DNA of 64,000 nucleotides from Pseudopedobacter alpinus (GTDB lineage: Bacteria > Bacteroidota > Bacteroidia > Sphingobacteriales > Sphingobacteriaceae): the NCBI RefSeq assembly GCF_042684645.1, contig NZ_JBHULV010000051.1, positions 1-64,000 of the forward strand, given 5' to 3'. Under the pieces are notes generated by a model, which was not told where the DNA came from, made no database searches, and saw nothing but the letters and a program-made list of their open reading frames with translations. Both the position numbers and the translations under genes were made by a program. Of the stretch, positions 28,545 to 37,338 are shown piece by piece (positions within the stretch are counted from its first letter, which is position 1; each line of letters starts with the position of its first letter).

Positions 28545-30914
28545 TTATTTACTACTTTTAAAAGATTTAATCATTAATTGTCCTTCTACTAATCCTTCTG
28601 ATTTTGCAATAACTTTAATTTTGCCTGGCTTACTTCCAGCTTTTAATAAAATGGCTGCAATTCCCGCTTCTGCTTTAACTAATTTAGGCGCAACGTTTTC
28701 TGCATCTCCTTGTATTTCAAATTCAATGGCATTTGTTGCATCAGGTATTATGGTTCCATTTTCATCTAGGATCTCTGCGTAAACAAAAACTAAATCATTA
28801 ACACCTGCTTTTATATTTTTACCGCTGTAATCTACTATTAAATTGATTTTAGATGGAGTTTTTGGCGTTGAAACCGAGTGTTTAATTACGGTTCCATCTA
28901 TTTGATAAGCTACTGCAGATAATGTTCCAGCTTCAAAATTTTTAATCGAAAAAGTAAAAGGCGGATATGCCAGATTAGTTGAGTATTTGTCTGAATCGGC
29001 TTTTTGCTTTCCTAAAGATTTTCCGTTTAAAAAGAGTTCAACCTCTTTACAATTACTGTAAACTTTTACGGTTGAGTCGCCGATATTTTGCCAATAATTA
29101 GCAATAAAAACCATGGGCTTATTAAACTCGCTTTTGCTGTTTTTTTCAGGAATACTCTGACTTTGATAGAAATAAAAAGCAAATTTTGGGAGTCTTACGA
29201 TATCCATAATTCCAGATGATTCAATATCATCTGCATAACCTCTTTTATAATCAAAAATTAACCAATTTGCATCTCCTATGGCCTTATTATAAAAATTATC
29301 ATTATGAGACTCTTGATAATTTAAAGCCTGCTGCAACAACCTTTTTTGACCAAAAGCCCTTAACTGCCTAGATGTTTTTTCATCCTTCTTTAAGTTCTGA
29401 TAATCCTTCTGATTAAAACCAGCATTACCAGCGTAATACTCCCAATCGCCATATTCGGCAATTAAAAACGGTTTGTCCTTTTTATAGTTTTTCCAGTAAA
29501 CTGGATATTTCCCATGCTGACGGGCTGGTAAAAAAACATCATAAGCATCGTCTATCCAACCTGCAGAATAAGTATCATCGAAAGGTAATTCCTCATGTAC
29601 AATTTCATGAGTTTTTTTCATGTAAGCCTTGCTCATCCCCGATTCGTTTAGCGATGCTTCCCACATAATAATTGAAGGATGATTTCTATCTCTACGCATC
29701 ATATCACGAGTATCCTGATAGCTATTTTCTATGAAAGCTTCTTTACCCACAAATTGCCAACCTGGGATGGCATCCATCACTAAAATTCCTAACTCGTCAC
29801 AAGCATCTAAAAAAGAATTTGCATGAGGATAATGAGAACTCCTTACAAAATTAAAACCCGCTTGCTTAATTTTATAAGCGTCTCTATACTGTGCATTATC
29901 TGATAAAGCATTACCTACATAAGGATATTCTTGATGTCGATTGGTTCCTCTAATGGTTATTTTCTCATCATTTAAAGTCAAAGAACCTGCTTCAATTTTT
30001 AAGCTTCTAATTCCAGTTTTTATTTCCTCCATATCAACCACTTTCCCTTTTTCTAAAACCTCCACTCTTAAAGTATAGAGATATGGATGAGTAGGCGACC
30101 ATAATTGGGGATTTTGGATTTCTATAACTTGTGTAAAAGTCTCAAAATCTTTTTCTCTAATATCTAATGCAAGAGGAATACGATTAAAAGCAACCACTTT
30201 CCCTTTAGCATCTAATAATTTGGTTCTGATTGATGCAGTTCGCTCTCCTTCTCCTCCATTTTCTACTTCTGTTTGCACAGTCATTGTAGCTGACGATGAG
30301 CTTACATTTTTATAATGAACTAATAAACCTCCACCCGCTTTTCTGTTAGCTGCTACTGCATCAGAAATATGCAATTGTTTTTTTTTGATGAACCAAACGT
30401 TTCTATAAATACCGCTGTAATAGTTAAAATCTAAATCGGCAATGGGTTTTCCTGGAGGTATAATAGGATTATCACGATTATCTAATCGTACCAAAATCAC
30501 ATTCTCAGCTCCGTAATTAACTAATTTAGTAACGTCTACATAAAAAGGCAAATAACCTCCTTTATGATTTTGGATTTTTTGTCCGTTAATGTAAACATCA
30601 GCCTCTTGCATCGCCCCATCAAATTTTATAGCAATATGTTTTCCTTTATCAGATGCCGAAATCACGAAAAATTTACGATAAAAAGCGAAGCCTTGCCATT
30701 GCTGTTTCACCTTTTCTATCGGTTCAATATTAGCTGTATGCGGAATGCTGATTTTTTGCCAATTTACTGTGCTATTTCTGTTAAATAAATTTTGATTGAT
30801 GATCGTATCAACATCTTTTACAAACTCCCAATCTTGATTAAAAAGTTGTGTTTGCGCAGAAGAGGCTTGAATAAATATTAAAGAAATAAAAAAGACAAAA
30901 ATTGATTTAAACAT
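28545..30914 (-). CDS. Glycoside hydrolase family 2 (beta-galactosidase or beta-glucuronidase)
   Basis: 789-residue exported protein (signal peptide to SSAQ, about 21). Sugar-binding jelly roll with FDGAMQEADVYINGQ (98-112), immunoglobulin-like domain, then the barrel with RGTNRHQEYPYVG (322-334), acid/base Glu424 in WEASLNESG and nucleophile Glu487 in LIAEYGDWEYY. C-terminal DUF4982-like and Ig-like domains follow (about 610-789). GH2 has several activities (galactose, glucuronate, mannose); the sequence alone does not decide. In this PUL beta-galactosidase or beta-glucuronidase would both fit arabinogalactan. 37 bases after the DUF4450 gene. Confidence 0.85.
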   Translation of the reverse strand: MFKSIFVFFISLIFIQASSAQTQLFNQDWEFVKDVDTIINQNLFNRNSTVNWQKISIPHTANIEPIEKVKQQWQGFAFYRKFFVISASDKGKHIAIKFDGAMQEADVYINGQKIQNHKGGYLPFYVDVTKLVNYGAENVILVRLDNRDNPIIPPGKPIADLDFNYYSGIYRNVWFIKKKQLHISDAVAANRKAGGGLLVHYKNVSSSSATMTVQTEVENGGEGERTASIRTKLLDAKGKVVAFNRIPLALDIREKDFETFTQVIEIQNPQLWSPTHPYLYTLRVEVLEKGKVVDMEEIKTGIRSLKIEAGSLTLNDEKITIRGTNRHQEYPYVGNALSDNAQYRDAYKIKQAGFNFVRSSHYPHANSFLDACDELGILVMDAIPGWQFVGKEAFIENSYQDTRDMMRRDRNHPSIIMWEASLNESGMSKAYMKKTHEIVHEELPFDDTYSAGWIDDAYDVFLPARQHGKYPVYWKNYKKDKPFLIAEYGDWEYYAGNAGFNQKDYQNLKKDEKTSRQLRAFGQKRLLQQALNYQESHNDNFYNKAIGDANWLIFDYKRGYADDIESSGIMDIVRLPKFAFYFYQSQSIPEKNSKSEFNKPMVFIANYWQNIGDSTVKVYSNCKEVELFLNGKSLGKQKADSDKYSTNLAYPPFTFSIKNFEAGTLSAVAYQIDGTVIKHSVSTPKTPSKINLIVDYSGKNIKAGVNDLVFVYAEILDENGTIIPDATNAIEFEIQGDAENVAPKLVKAEAGIAAILLKAGSKPGKIKVIAKSEGLVEGQLMIKSFKSSK

Positions 30915-30951
30915 ATATGGGTAATTTGTTTTTTGTGATCTTAATATAAAT

Positions 30952-33900
30952 TTATTCTCTAATTAATGTTACCGCCATTAAACCTATCACCACATCATTA
31001 GCAATTGTTTTTAGGGTAATTTTCTTTAATGATTTAGACAAATCAAGCGGAATATCAAAGACCGTTGCTGCACCACCTTTAATTTCTTTTCCGTTAAATT
31101 TCACTTTAGATTCCTCTCCCGAAACTATCAATCCTGTTTTTAAATGTATCCTTGGCGGGCGGGCTTGCTTTAATGAGAAAGCAAAACCATCGGTATAATA
31201 ATCTTCCTCAATTGGCCACCAAGTTTCTGGATTTCTTAACGAGAGTTTATCCATTGTTCCATCCATGTATTCAACCATAACAATTCCATTTTCTAACTGA
31301 CTTTGCATAGGGTTGGTAGAACCAGCCATTAATAAATAAGCATGTGAAGCTTTTCCTGATAAAGGAATACTAGCCTCTTTTGGATAATTATCCCATTGTG
31401 AAGTAAAGAGAATGTTCTTCTTATCTATGTTATTTGGAGTACTAAAACTGATGCCTTGAGGAATTGTAAAACGATTGGATGTTCCTGCTAAATTTCTTAA
31501 ACCTGTATCATCAATTTCATGGGTTTCTAATGGATGCGGCCAGTCGCCTGTACCTTGCCAAGGTAATTGTAAGGTAGTAACTTGCGGACGAGGAGTTAAA
31601 TATTGGTTCTTAAAAATTTGAGTGACTTTATCATTAAAAATATTTGATAAGTCTATTTGTTCTTGCTTTTTAATCGTTTTGATATTCCAATTTGTAAGTT
31701 TTTCTGAAATAACATTTCCATTAGGCAATTGCATTTTAAGGATGCTTGTCCCTGTAATTAAATCAGCCTGAGGGATGATAATTTCATTGGATATTTTCCC
31801 TGATGCTATTTCTAAATCGGTTTTAAATCCGTTAACGGAAACATTTATAATCTGATTTTGGCTAGTGTTATTTTGGATTTTAAAACTCTGTTGATTGATT
31901 TCTGCATCATCTGATTTCATTAAAGAAACTGCATTTTCAATCTTAAAACTATAAGGCATCCACCACATTAAATCACCTTGAGTTAGTTGAATAAAAACAG
32001 TATAATTTCCTCTTTCAGCGTTCAATTCTCCACTAAAACCATTATCAGTAATTTTAAATGTTTTAAAAGCTTCTTGTGGATCATACAATTTAAAAACTTG
32101 GGCTCCATTAATTTTTTCAGAAATAGAAGCACTCTTCTCATAGATTTTATCTTGCAAAACCATAGAAGGTTTCTCTCCGTCCCAAATGATGGAAATTTTA
32201 TAATTATCTGCTGCTTCGCTATTTATTTCGATGATAGGATTACCTACCGAAGTCTCCATATTTTTCCATTTTGCACTTTTACCGTTAATCATTATAGATT
32301 TCACCTGACCTTGTGCAATCACTTGAAAATTTAGTTTTAGCTTGGTTGGGAATGTTGGAATGATTTGATAATTATCGATTTTACCCTGTCTTTTAAAATT
32401 AAAAGAAACATCGGGTGTTGAGAAAGAGGCATAATCCCAATTTGAAGGTAAACCAGGCTTAATAGTTACTATTTTATTAAAAGCATCAGGCTTAATGCCA
32501 AATAATCCTTCTACCAAAGCTCTAGAAAACATCCCTACTGGATCGGCGAAATCTCTATAAGCTTCTGCCCTAATGGCATCGTAATGAGAAATTTGAACAA
32601 TCGCACCCGGACTGCCACCTAAATACATTGAGGCTAAAACCTCGCTTTTAAAAAGGTGAAATGCATCTTCATTTCTTCCTGCCTGCCAATTGGCTAAAAT
32701 GGTGTGCATAGACTCGGCTAAAGCCACATTATTTAACGACCAAGTGTAAGGCATCCAATTGGTTGTAGATAAGGTGTAATAGTTATTATCAACCAATCCT
32801 TTAGCTTTAACCGGAATATGCGGAATTTCATGATCAATATATTTCATGCTTTGATAAGCTTGAAATGGATTCATCGTTTCCGAATCCATACTATGATAAA
32901 TGGTCCATAAAGCAGCAGAAGGATGAATCAACTGGTTTCCTAAAGCATCTTTGAATTCTGCATAGGCACCTTTTTCCTTCATCCACAATATGGAATTCAT
33001 GGCGTTTAAAATCTTATCTGCTTCCTTTTGATAAGGAGTTGCATCCTCACCCAATATCAAAGCAATTTCTGCTGCTTTTTTATAAGCGAAATAGTTATAC
33101 GCTGAGGTATGAGCAACTCCGCCCCCACTGTATTGAAGCGCATCACTAGCCCAAATTGCTGCATATGCATCGTATAAACCGTCTCTGTCTACATCAAAAT
33201 TTCTGGTTTCCCATGCTAAATGGTCTTTTAAAACTGGCCATGTTTCCTTCAAAAAGGTTAAATCTCCATTCCATTGATAATGTCTTAACAAGATATCGAT
33301 ATATACCAAATTCATATCGTAATGATGCGCTCTTAAAGATTTCCCCATCGGGTCTCTACTAATGTAGCCTTTAGTAAACATTCCCACACCTAGCTTTTCT
33401 AAACTTCTAGAAAAGTGGGAAGTAGAATCTGGAGTTATCACACCAACTTCAGGAGTTTTGACTTGAGACAAAGCATAACTTTGCAAATGAGTTTTGGCTC
33501 TATCATGCCAACCCAAAGCATCAGCCATGTAAGCACCTCGCCAGCCATTCAATCGCATTCTCCAACCAATTGCACCATGCAGGTAAGATGGTGTTTCCCA
33601 GTTGGCATCTGCAGCTATGGCTAAAGAGCCTCCTATGGTGTTGATAAATGGATCAGGAGTATTGATTTTTATTTTATCAGCAATCTGCTTTCGAGCTTCT
33701 TCGGCTTTTTGAAAAACTTCGGTGGAAGCCTGATTATTAAAGTTTGATTTTGAATCGGGTTTGTAAATAATGAAATAATAATCCTGATTTGATTCAATTT
33801 TAAGCTTTCCAGCTAAAGCTGGAGTTTTAGAAACCTGAGAATTGTAATATATAATAGGCTCGCTTAATGTAGTAGCATCAACAATTTTTAATTCGGTTGA

Positions 33901-34647
33901 TGAGGGAAAAACTCCTTTTAAAATTTGTTCTTTACTTAGCTGAGATTGCTGTCTTAAATCCTCTGTAAAATATCTTCCATCTTGTCCAACCTGCAATCCT
34001 ACTCCATATTTTATAGTAAAGTTTGCTTTATTAAGCAGATAAAGATTATCGATACAGTTCTCTGGTTTTAAAAAGAAATTTGAAGCAGGATCTGGCCCCA
34101 TATCTCCATCTCTAGAGAATTTTTTACCCGTTGCTCCGCCAAATGCAGTTATTAAATTTAAAGACTTACTTAGGTTTTTAGCCGAAACTTTAAGGATAAA
34201 CCCTTCTGCATCTGTTAAAGCTAAAATATTTAAAGAAAGTATTCCGCTACCTAAAATTGGGTCTGTAACTTGATATAATCTAGCTCCCGCTCTATATCTG
34301 GCTTCCACATTTTTAGCATCGTTTAACCAAATATTAGCGCCATTTCTTTCTATACCTAGCTTAAAATTGCCTCCCATGCCGGGCATATATAATGCAAATT
34401 CAGGTTTATCACCTGTTTCTACCCTAAAAGCTGTATTGGTTCCATACAATGCTCTAGTAAAAAGGCGGTTACCGTTAGTAATTACAAAATCTTCTCCATC
34501 AGGCTTGTACCTTAATTCCCTTTCTTGGTTATGCCATAGTTGTTTGTTAAATGTGTTTTGTGCTGATGCTGCGCTAGAGATGAATAGCAAAGCTGTTCCA
34601 AAAATAACTTTAGAAACTAATAACCTATGTTTAAGAATAAATTTCAT
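30952..34647 (-). CDS. DUF4450-type exported (alpha/alpha)6 glycosidase-like protein
   Basis: 1231-residue exported protein (signal peptide to about residue 29). The N-terminal beta-sandwich (about 40-340: WHNQERELRYKPDGEDFVI, FTRALYGTN) matches my memory of DUF4450. The middle (about 345-800) is a helical toroid like those of GH78, GH95 and GH63-type enzymes: HGAIGWRMRLNGWRGAYMAD, DRDGLYDAYAAIWASDALQY, YSLNNVALAESM-like segments. The rest is beta-rich. Activity is not established by anything visible; the toroid and its place between GH2 and the BNR propeller make an exo-acting glycosidase likely. It is the largest enzyme-like gene of the locus and a good candidate for a new activity. Confidence 0.7.
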   Translation of the reverse strand: MKFILKHRLLVSKVIFGTALLFISSAASAQNTFNKQLWHNQERELRYKPDGEDFVITNGNRLFTRALYGTNTAFRVETGDKPEFALYMPGMGGNFKLGIERNGANIWLNDAKNVEARYRAGARLYQVTDPILGSGILSLNILALTDAEGFILKVSAKNLSKSLNLITAFGGATGKKFSRDGDMGPDPASNFFLKPENCIDNLYLLNKANFTIKYGVGLQVGQDGRYFTEDLRQQSQLSKEQILKGVFPSSTELKIVDATTLSEPIIYYNSQVSKTPALAGKLKIESNQDYYFIIYKPDSKSNFNNQASTEVFQKAEEARKQIADKIKINTPDPFINTIGGSLAIAADANWETPSYLHGAIGWRMRLNGWRGAYMADALGWHDRAKTHLQSYALSQVKTPEVGVITPDSTSHFSRSLEKLGVGMFTKGYISRDPMGKSLRAHHYDMNLVYIDILLRHYQWNGDLTFLKETWPVLKDHLAWETRNFDVDRDGLYDAYAAIWASDALQYSGGGVAHTSAYNYFAYKKAAEIALILGEDATPYQKEADKILNAMNSILWMKEKGAYAEFKDALGNQLIHPSAALWTIYHSMDSETMNPFQAYQSMKYIDHEIPHIPVKAKGLVDNNYYTLSTTNWMPYTWSLNNVALAESMHTILANWQAGRNEDAFHLFKSEVLASMYLGGSPGAIVQISHYDAIRAEAYRDFADPVGMFSRALVEGLFGIKPDAFNKIVTIKPGLPSNWDYASFSTPDVSFNFKRQGKIDNYQIIPTFPTKLKLNFQVIAQGQVKSIMINGKSAKWKNMETSVGNPIIEINSEAADNYKISIIWDGEKPSMVLQDKIYEKSASISEKINGAQVFKLYDPQEAFKTFKITDNGFSGELNAERGNYTVFIQLTQGDLMWWMPYSFKIENAVSLMKSDDAEINQQSFKIQNNTSQNQIINVSVNGFKTDLEIASGKISNEIIIPQADLITGTSILKMQLPNGNVISEKLTNWNIKTIKKQEQIDLSNIFNDKVTQIFKNQYLTPRPQVTTLQLPWQGTGDWPHPLETHEIDDTGLRNLAGTSNRFTIPQGISFSTPNNIDKKNILFTSQWDNYPKEASIPLSGKASHAYLLMAGSTNPMQSQLENGIVMVEYMDGTMDKLSLRNPETWWPIEEDYYTDGFAFSLKQARPPRIHLKTGLIVSGEESKVKFNGKEIKGGAATVFDIPLDLSKSLKKITLKTIANDVVIGLMAVTLIRE

Positions 34648-34664
34648 TTACGAATTATTTATGC

Positions 34665-35951
34665 TTATCTACTCAGCTTTATACCAATAATCTTTACCAT
34701 TTGAGCAGGTAAATTTTCGGTTTTCTCACCATCTCCTTGCCCTGTTTTTTGCACAAACAGGTTAAGTTTCTTTTTCTTTTGCCAAAGTTCAGTATCATAA
34801 GACGGTTCCCATTGCCCAACATCATCATTATTTACATCTGTAATATTCCAAACTTCACTATCAATATTGCTATTAGTCGCAATTGAAATTTTACTTCCTC
34901 GCTCTTCATCCCTAAATATTACTGAAACCGTCTTTTTGTCTACTACTACCTGAGGTCTAGAAATAGGTATTCTCTTAGTGCCAACGCCACTTAATGAGAA
35001 AGGTGTTATTCTACTAGAAACCTGTTGAACTTTCCATTCATTATCATTTAAATAAATGAGTTGATATTGTGGAATAGTAGAATTTTGAGTTCTCCAATAA
35101 GTAGCGATGTAAGGATTTCCTTTATCATCAGTAGTCATTGAAGTAGAGTTTATCAATTCGCTTTTTTGAGGAATAATTAGAATTGGTTTTGTATTAGAAA
35201 TGTTCATTGGGATAGTGTAATTATCATTTTTAGACGACAACCAAGTTTTACCTCCGTCTAAAGATTTAGCATAACTCATATCATGATTGGTTGCTACATC
35301 ACTTTTTTCTCGCCATACCCAACTCAAATGAAAAACACCCGATTTATCAATACAGGCTTGCCAATATGCATTCCGTTTCCCTTGTCCATCTATCAAATTA
35401 TCATGAATACGAAACCATTTCTTCGTTTTAGTTTCGTATCGATTTAAAACCAAATTTCCTTTACCTGAAGCGCCTTCTCTGTATAAGAAAATTAAATCGC
35501 CACCTTTAATTTTATAAAATTCTGGATAAGTTACTTGGGTCTCATTTTTACCAATCATAGGTGTTTCAGGCCCTAATTCTAAAGAGTAAGGCGCAATACT
35601 TTTTGCATATCTTAACTTGCTAGCATGATGGTCCCATGAAACATGTAAAAAGCCATCTCCATCGATTATAATACTAATAGAATTATGAGCATCTTTATAA
35701 TTTCCCTTGTATTGAGTTTTTTTAATTTCCCATGTGTTACTATTTAAAAATCTTTTAGCTAAAACAACATTTCCAGCCGAATCATAAAAAGAAGTAAATT
35801 GATTTTTTTTATAAGTAATTACGGAGTTCCTCCTAAAAACAACTGTGTTTACACTATTACCAGCCCAGGCTAAACTTACATTTGATATTTCTTGTGAAAA
35901 GATAAAGGAAGCATTTGAAAGCATTAAAATAAATAAACTTAAAAATTTCAT
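34665..35951 (-). CDS. BNR_4 seven-bladed propeller, candidate rhamnose-glucuronate-cleaving enzyme (GH145/PL24/PL25/PL27-like)
   Basis: 428-residue exported protein with a signal peptide ending near FSQ (residue 20). The N-terminal blade VNTVVFRRNSVITY is followed by KDAHNSISIIIDGDG (86-100) and LHVSWDHHASKLRYAKS (102-118), the signature of BNR_4 propellers. In ulvan lyases of PL24/PL25 the two histidines of the DAHN and WDHH motifs are catalytic or binding; His89 and His108 or His109 are the equivalents. Related families GH145 and PL27 remove rhamnose that caps glucuronic acid in arabinogalactan. Which chemistry applies here cannot be decided by eye. Probably first gene of the enzyme operon, 17 bases ahead of DUF4450. 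Confidence 0.72.
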   Translation of the reverse strand: MKFLSLFILMLSNASFIFSQEISNVSLAWAGNSVNTVVFRRNSVITYKKNQFTSFYDSAGNVVLAKRFLNSNTWEIKKTQYKGNYKDAHNSISIIIDGDGFLHVSWDHHASKLRYAKSIAPYSLELGPETPMIGKNETQVTYPEFYKIKGGDLIFLYREGASGKGNLVLNRYETKTKKWFRIHDNLIDGQGKRNAYWQACIDKSGVFHLSWVWREKSDVATNHDMSYAKSLDGGKTWLSSKNDNYTIPMNISNTKPILIIPQKSELINSTSMTTDDKGNPYIATYWRTQNSTIPQYQLIYLNDNEWKVQQVSSRITPFSLSGVGTKRIPISRPQVVVDKKTVSVIFRDEERGSKISIATNSNIDSEVWNITDVNNDDVGQWEPSYDTELWQKKKKLNLFVQKTGQGDGEKTENLPAQMVKIIGIKLSR

Positions 35952-37283
35952 TATTTAATAAATTTTTAATTTTGAATACACCTTAAAAGTAATTACTACT
36001 ACAAAAACGAATATTGTTTCAACTTGACTATATCTCTTATTTCTAATTCTCTTTCCTAATCAAAAAAACCTATTACACTTTTTCCTTTTTATTAAAAAAA
36101 GCACCTAAATATAAGATAATGCTTACTCCCAAACTATTAATCAATTTTACCTAAAACTAATAGGGCAACTATTTACAATTACTTTTTTTCTTGAATCTAA
36201 AAAGCACTTTTTTAAATTAAACGGTCTTATTTTTTCAAACACTGTTTTTATAAAAAAACTAAGTCTCAAGAACTCCATTAATAAAAATATGCTCACATAA
36301 TAGACCTATTAATTTCAGCATTAGAAAGATGTTAAGTTGATTAGATAAATGAACTGAAATTCACTAAAATAAACTATTAATACATCAAAATAGTTGGCTT
36401 AAAACTAAAATATAATTGGATAATTCAAAAATGACAATAATTAAAACAGAATTCATCCTGCCTCATCCTGATGATAAAAGCATAGCTGAAAAATTAAAGA
36501 AAGAATTAAAAGTTTTTTCCTACAGAATTATGAGCTATTTATCCCCCTAAAGTAAGATTCTATCTTCACCTCTTAACCCAACTTGTTTGTTTTAAGTAGT
36601 GTCCAGAAATTTATATTTAGAATCACTATCAACCGACAAAAACAGAAAGTCAGCACATAAAATTGCCCTAACGCTGTTAATTCCGAGTATTTTTCTGAGG
36701 CCGTTAAAATCTACCTCCCTATGTTTAAAGCAATTTAGGGGCCAGCTAAATAATCTGGGATTGGGCGAAAAGTTTTTCCAATTTAAAGAGGAAGAATTTG
36801 ACATCAATTACCCCTATGAGATTAGCTTTAAAGAGTTTTATTTTGGAGTTAAACTATTTGTGTTATGTTGATGGATAAGGTTAGGATGGTTTCCTCATGG
36901 CAATTAATGCTTTGGCAGCGGTGTTGAAATCATCTAATTTCAGTTCTGTCAACTAAAAAAAACCGTTTAAGCAATACTTTATTTTTGTGACTGCCCCATT
37001 AATTTACTGATAACGCTGGTTAAGTTTCTGATTTAATTGACCAAAAAATCATTCATTTCAGTAAAAGTTGGTATCATTCAAAGTACTGCGGTGCGGGGTG
37101 TAGGATAGTCGAAAATGATTAAGCTTATCTCCATAAGCCGTTATACTTGGTTCTACGATATGTACTTTTAATATAAAGCTGAATAGTTAATGAACAGTTT
37201 ACTTACTCGCTTTATTAATGCTGTTTGTTTATCTCAAAAGCAAATTTAAGCTTAAATTTATCCTCAAGAACAAGGATTATTAC
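35952..37283. other. Gene-poor junction between PUL and core genes
   Basis: About 1.3 kb with no intact gene. The first 640 bases are AT-rich with only very short open frames, for example a 39-codon frame at 36431-36550 that resembles nothing I know. From about 36590 to 37165 the composition is less AT-rich and a minus-strand fragment of an IS4-type transposase is visible (separate entry). The 71- and 90-codon overlapping frames around 36592-36871 are not recognisable and are probably debris. The alaS terminator closes the region. Confidence 0.6.
37058..37165 (-). pseudogene. Relic of an IS4-family transposase (N-terminal fragment)
   Basis: Reading the minus strand from 37165, a frame contains ITAYGDKLNHFRLSYTPHRS followed by TLNDTN before a stop at 37058-37060. 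This is the pattern of the N-terminal domain of IS4-type transposases (GKLxHLxxxxxPxRSTLxxAN). No downstream DDE catalytic part can be found in frame and no clear terminal inverted repeats are seen, so it is a decayed fragment. It marks an old insertion at the PUL border. Confidence 0.5.
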
Positions 37284-37316
37284 AAAAAAGTCAGCCTTTT
37301 TAGAAGACTGACTTTA
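37284..37316 (-). terminator. Intrinsic terminator of alaS
   Basis: On the minus strand AAAGTCAG and CTGACTTTTTT pair around a loop of about 14 bases, ending in a run of T. It begins 23 bases beyond the alaS stop codon. Confidence 0.75.
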
Positions 37317-37338
37317 ATTACAATAAGTAATCAAATAC

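Larger units (their letters stand above)
184..35951 (-). other. Predicted polysaccharide utilisation locus (type II arabinogalactan candidate)
   Basis: A continuous minus-strand block with two SusC/SusD pairs, three FAS1 lipoproteins and enzymes of families GH2, GH35, GH43, GH51 (two), GH115, a DUF4450 protein, a BNR_4 propeller, a CE12-like esterase and a GH95 relic. Nearly every product begins with a Sec or lipoprotein signal. The families seen are those needed to strip rhamnose, glucuronic acid, arabinofuranose, fucose and galactose from a beta-galactan backbone, which suggests plant arabinogalactan. Substrate is inferred from families, not shown directly. No HTCS, ECF sigma/anti-sigma or SusR-like regulator lies inside, so control must come from elsewhere or from a gene outside the window. 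Confidence 0.75.

Noticed and set aside
31987..32334. 115-codon plus-strand frame opposite the DUF4450 gene
   Set aside because: Antisense shadow; the minus-strand frame is continuous over 1231 residues with clear domains.
36431..36550. 39-codon plus-strand frame in the AT-rich junction
   Set aside because: No recognisable features, no promoter box, and no terminator; chance frame is more likely.
36592..36871. Overlapping 71- and 90-codon frames on opposite strands
   Set aside because: Neither translation resembles a known family, they overlap each other, and the region contains transposase debris; treated as decayed sequence.
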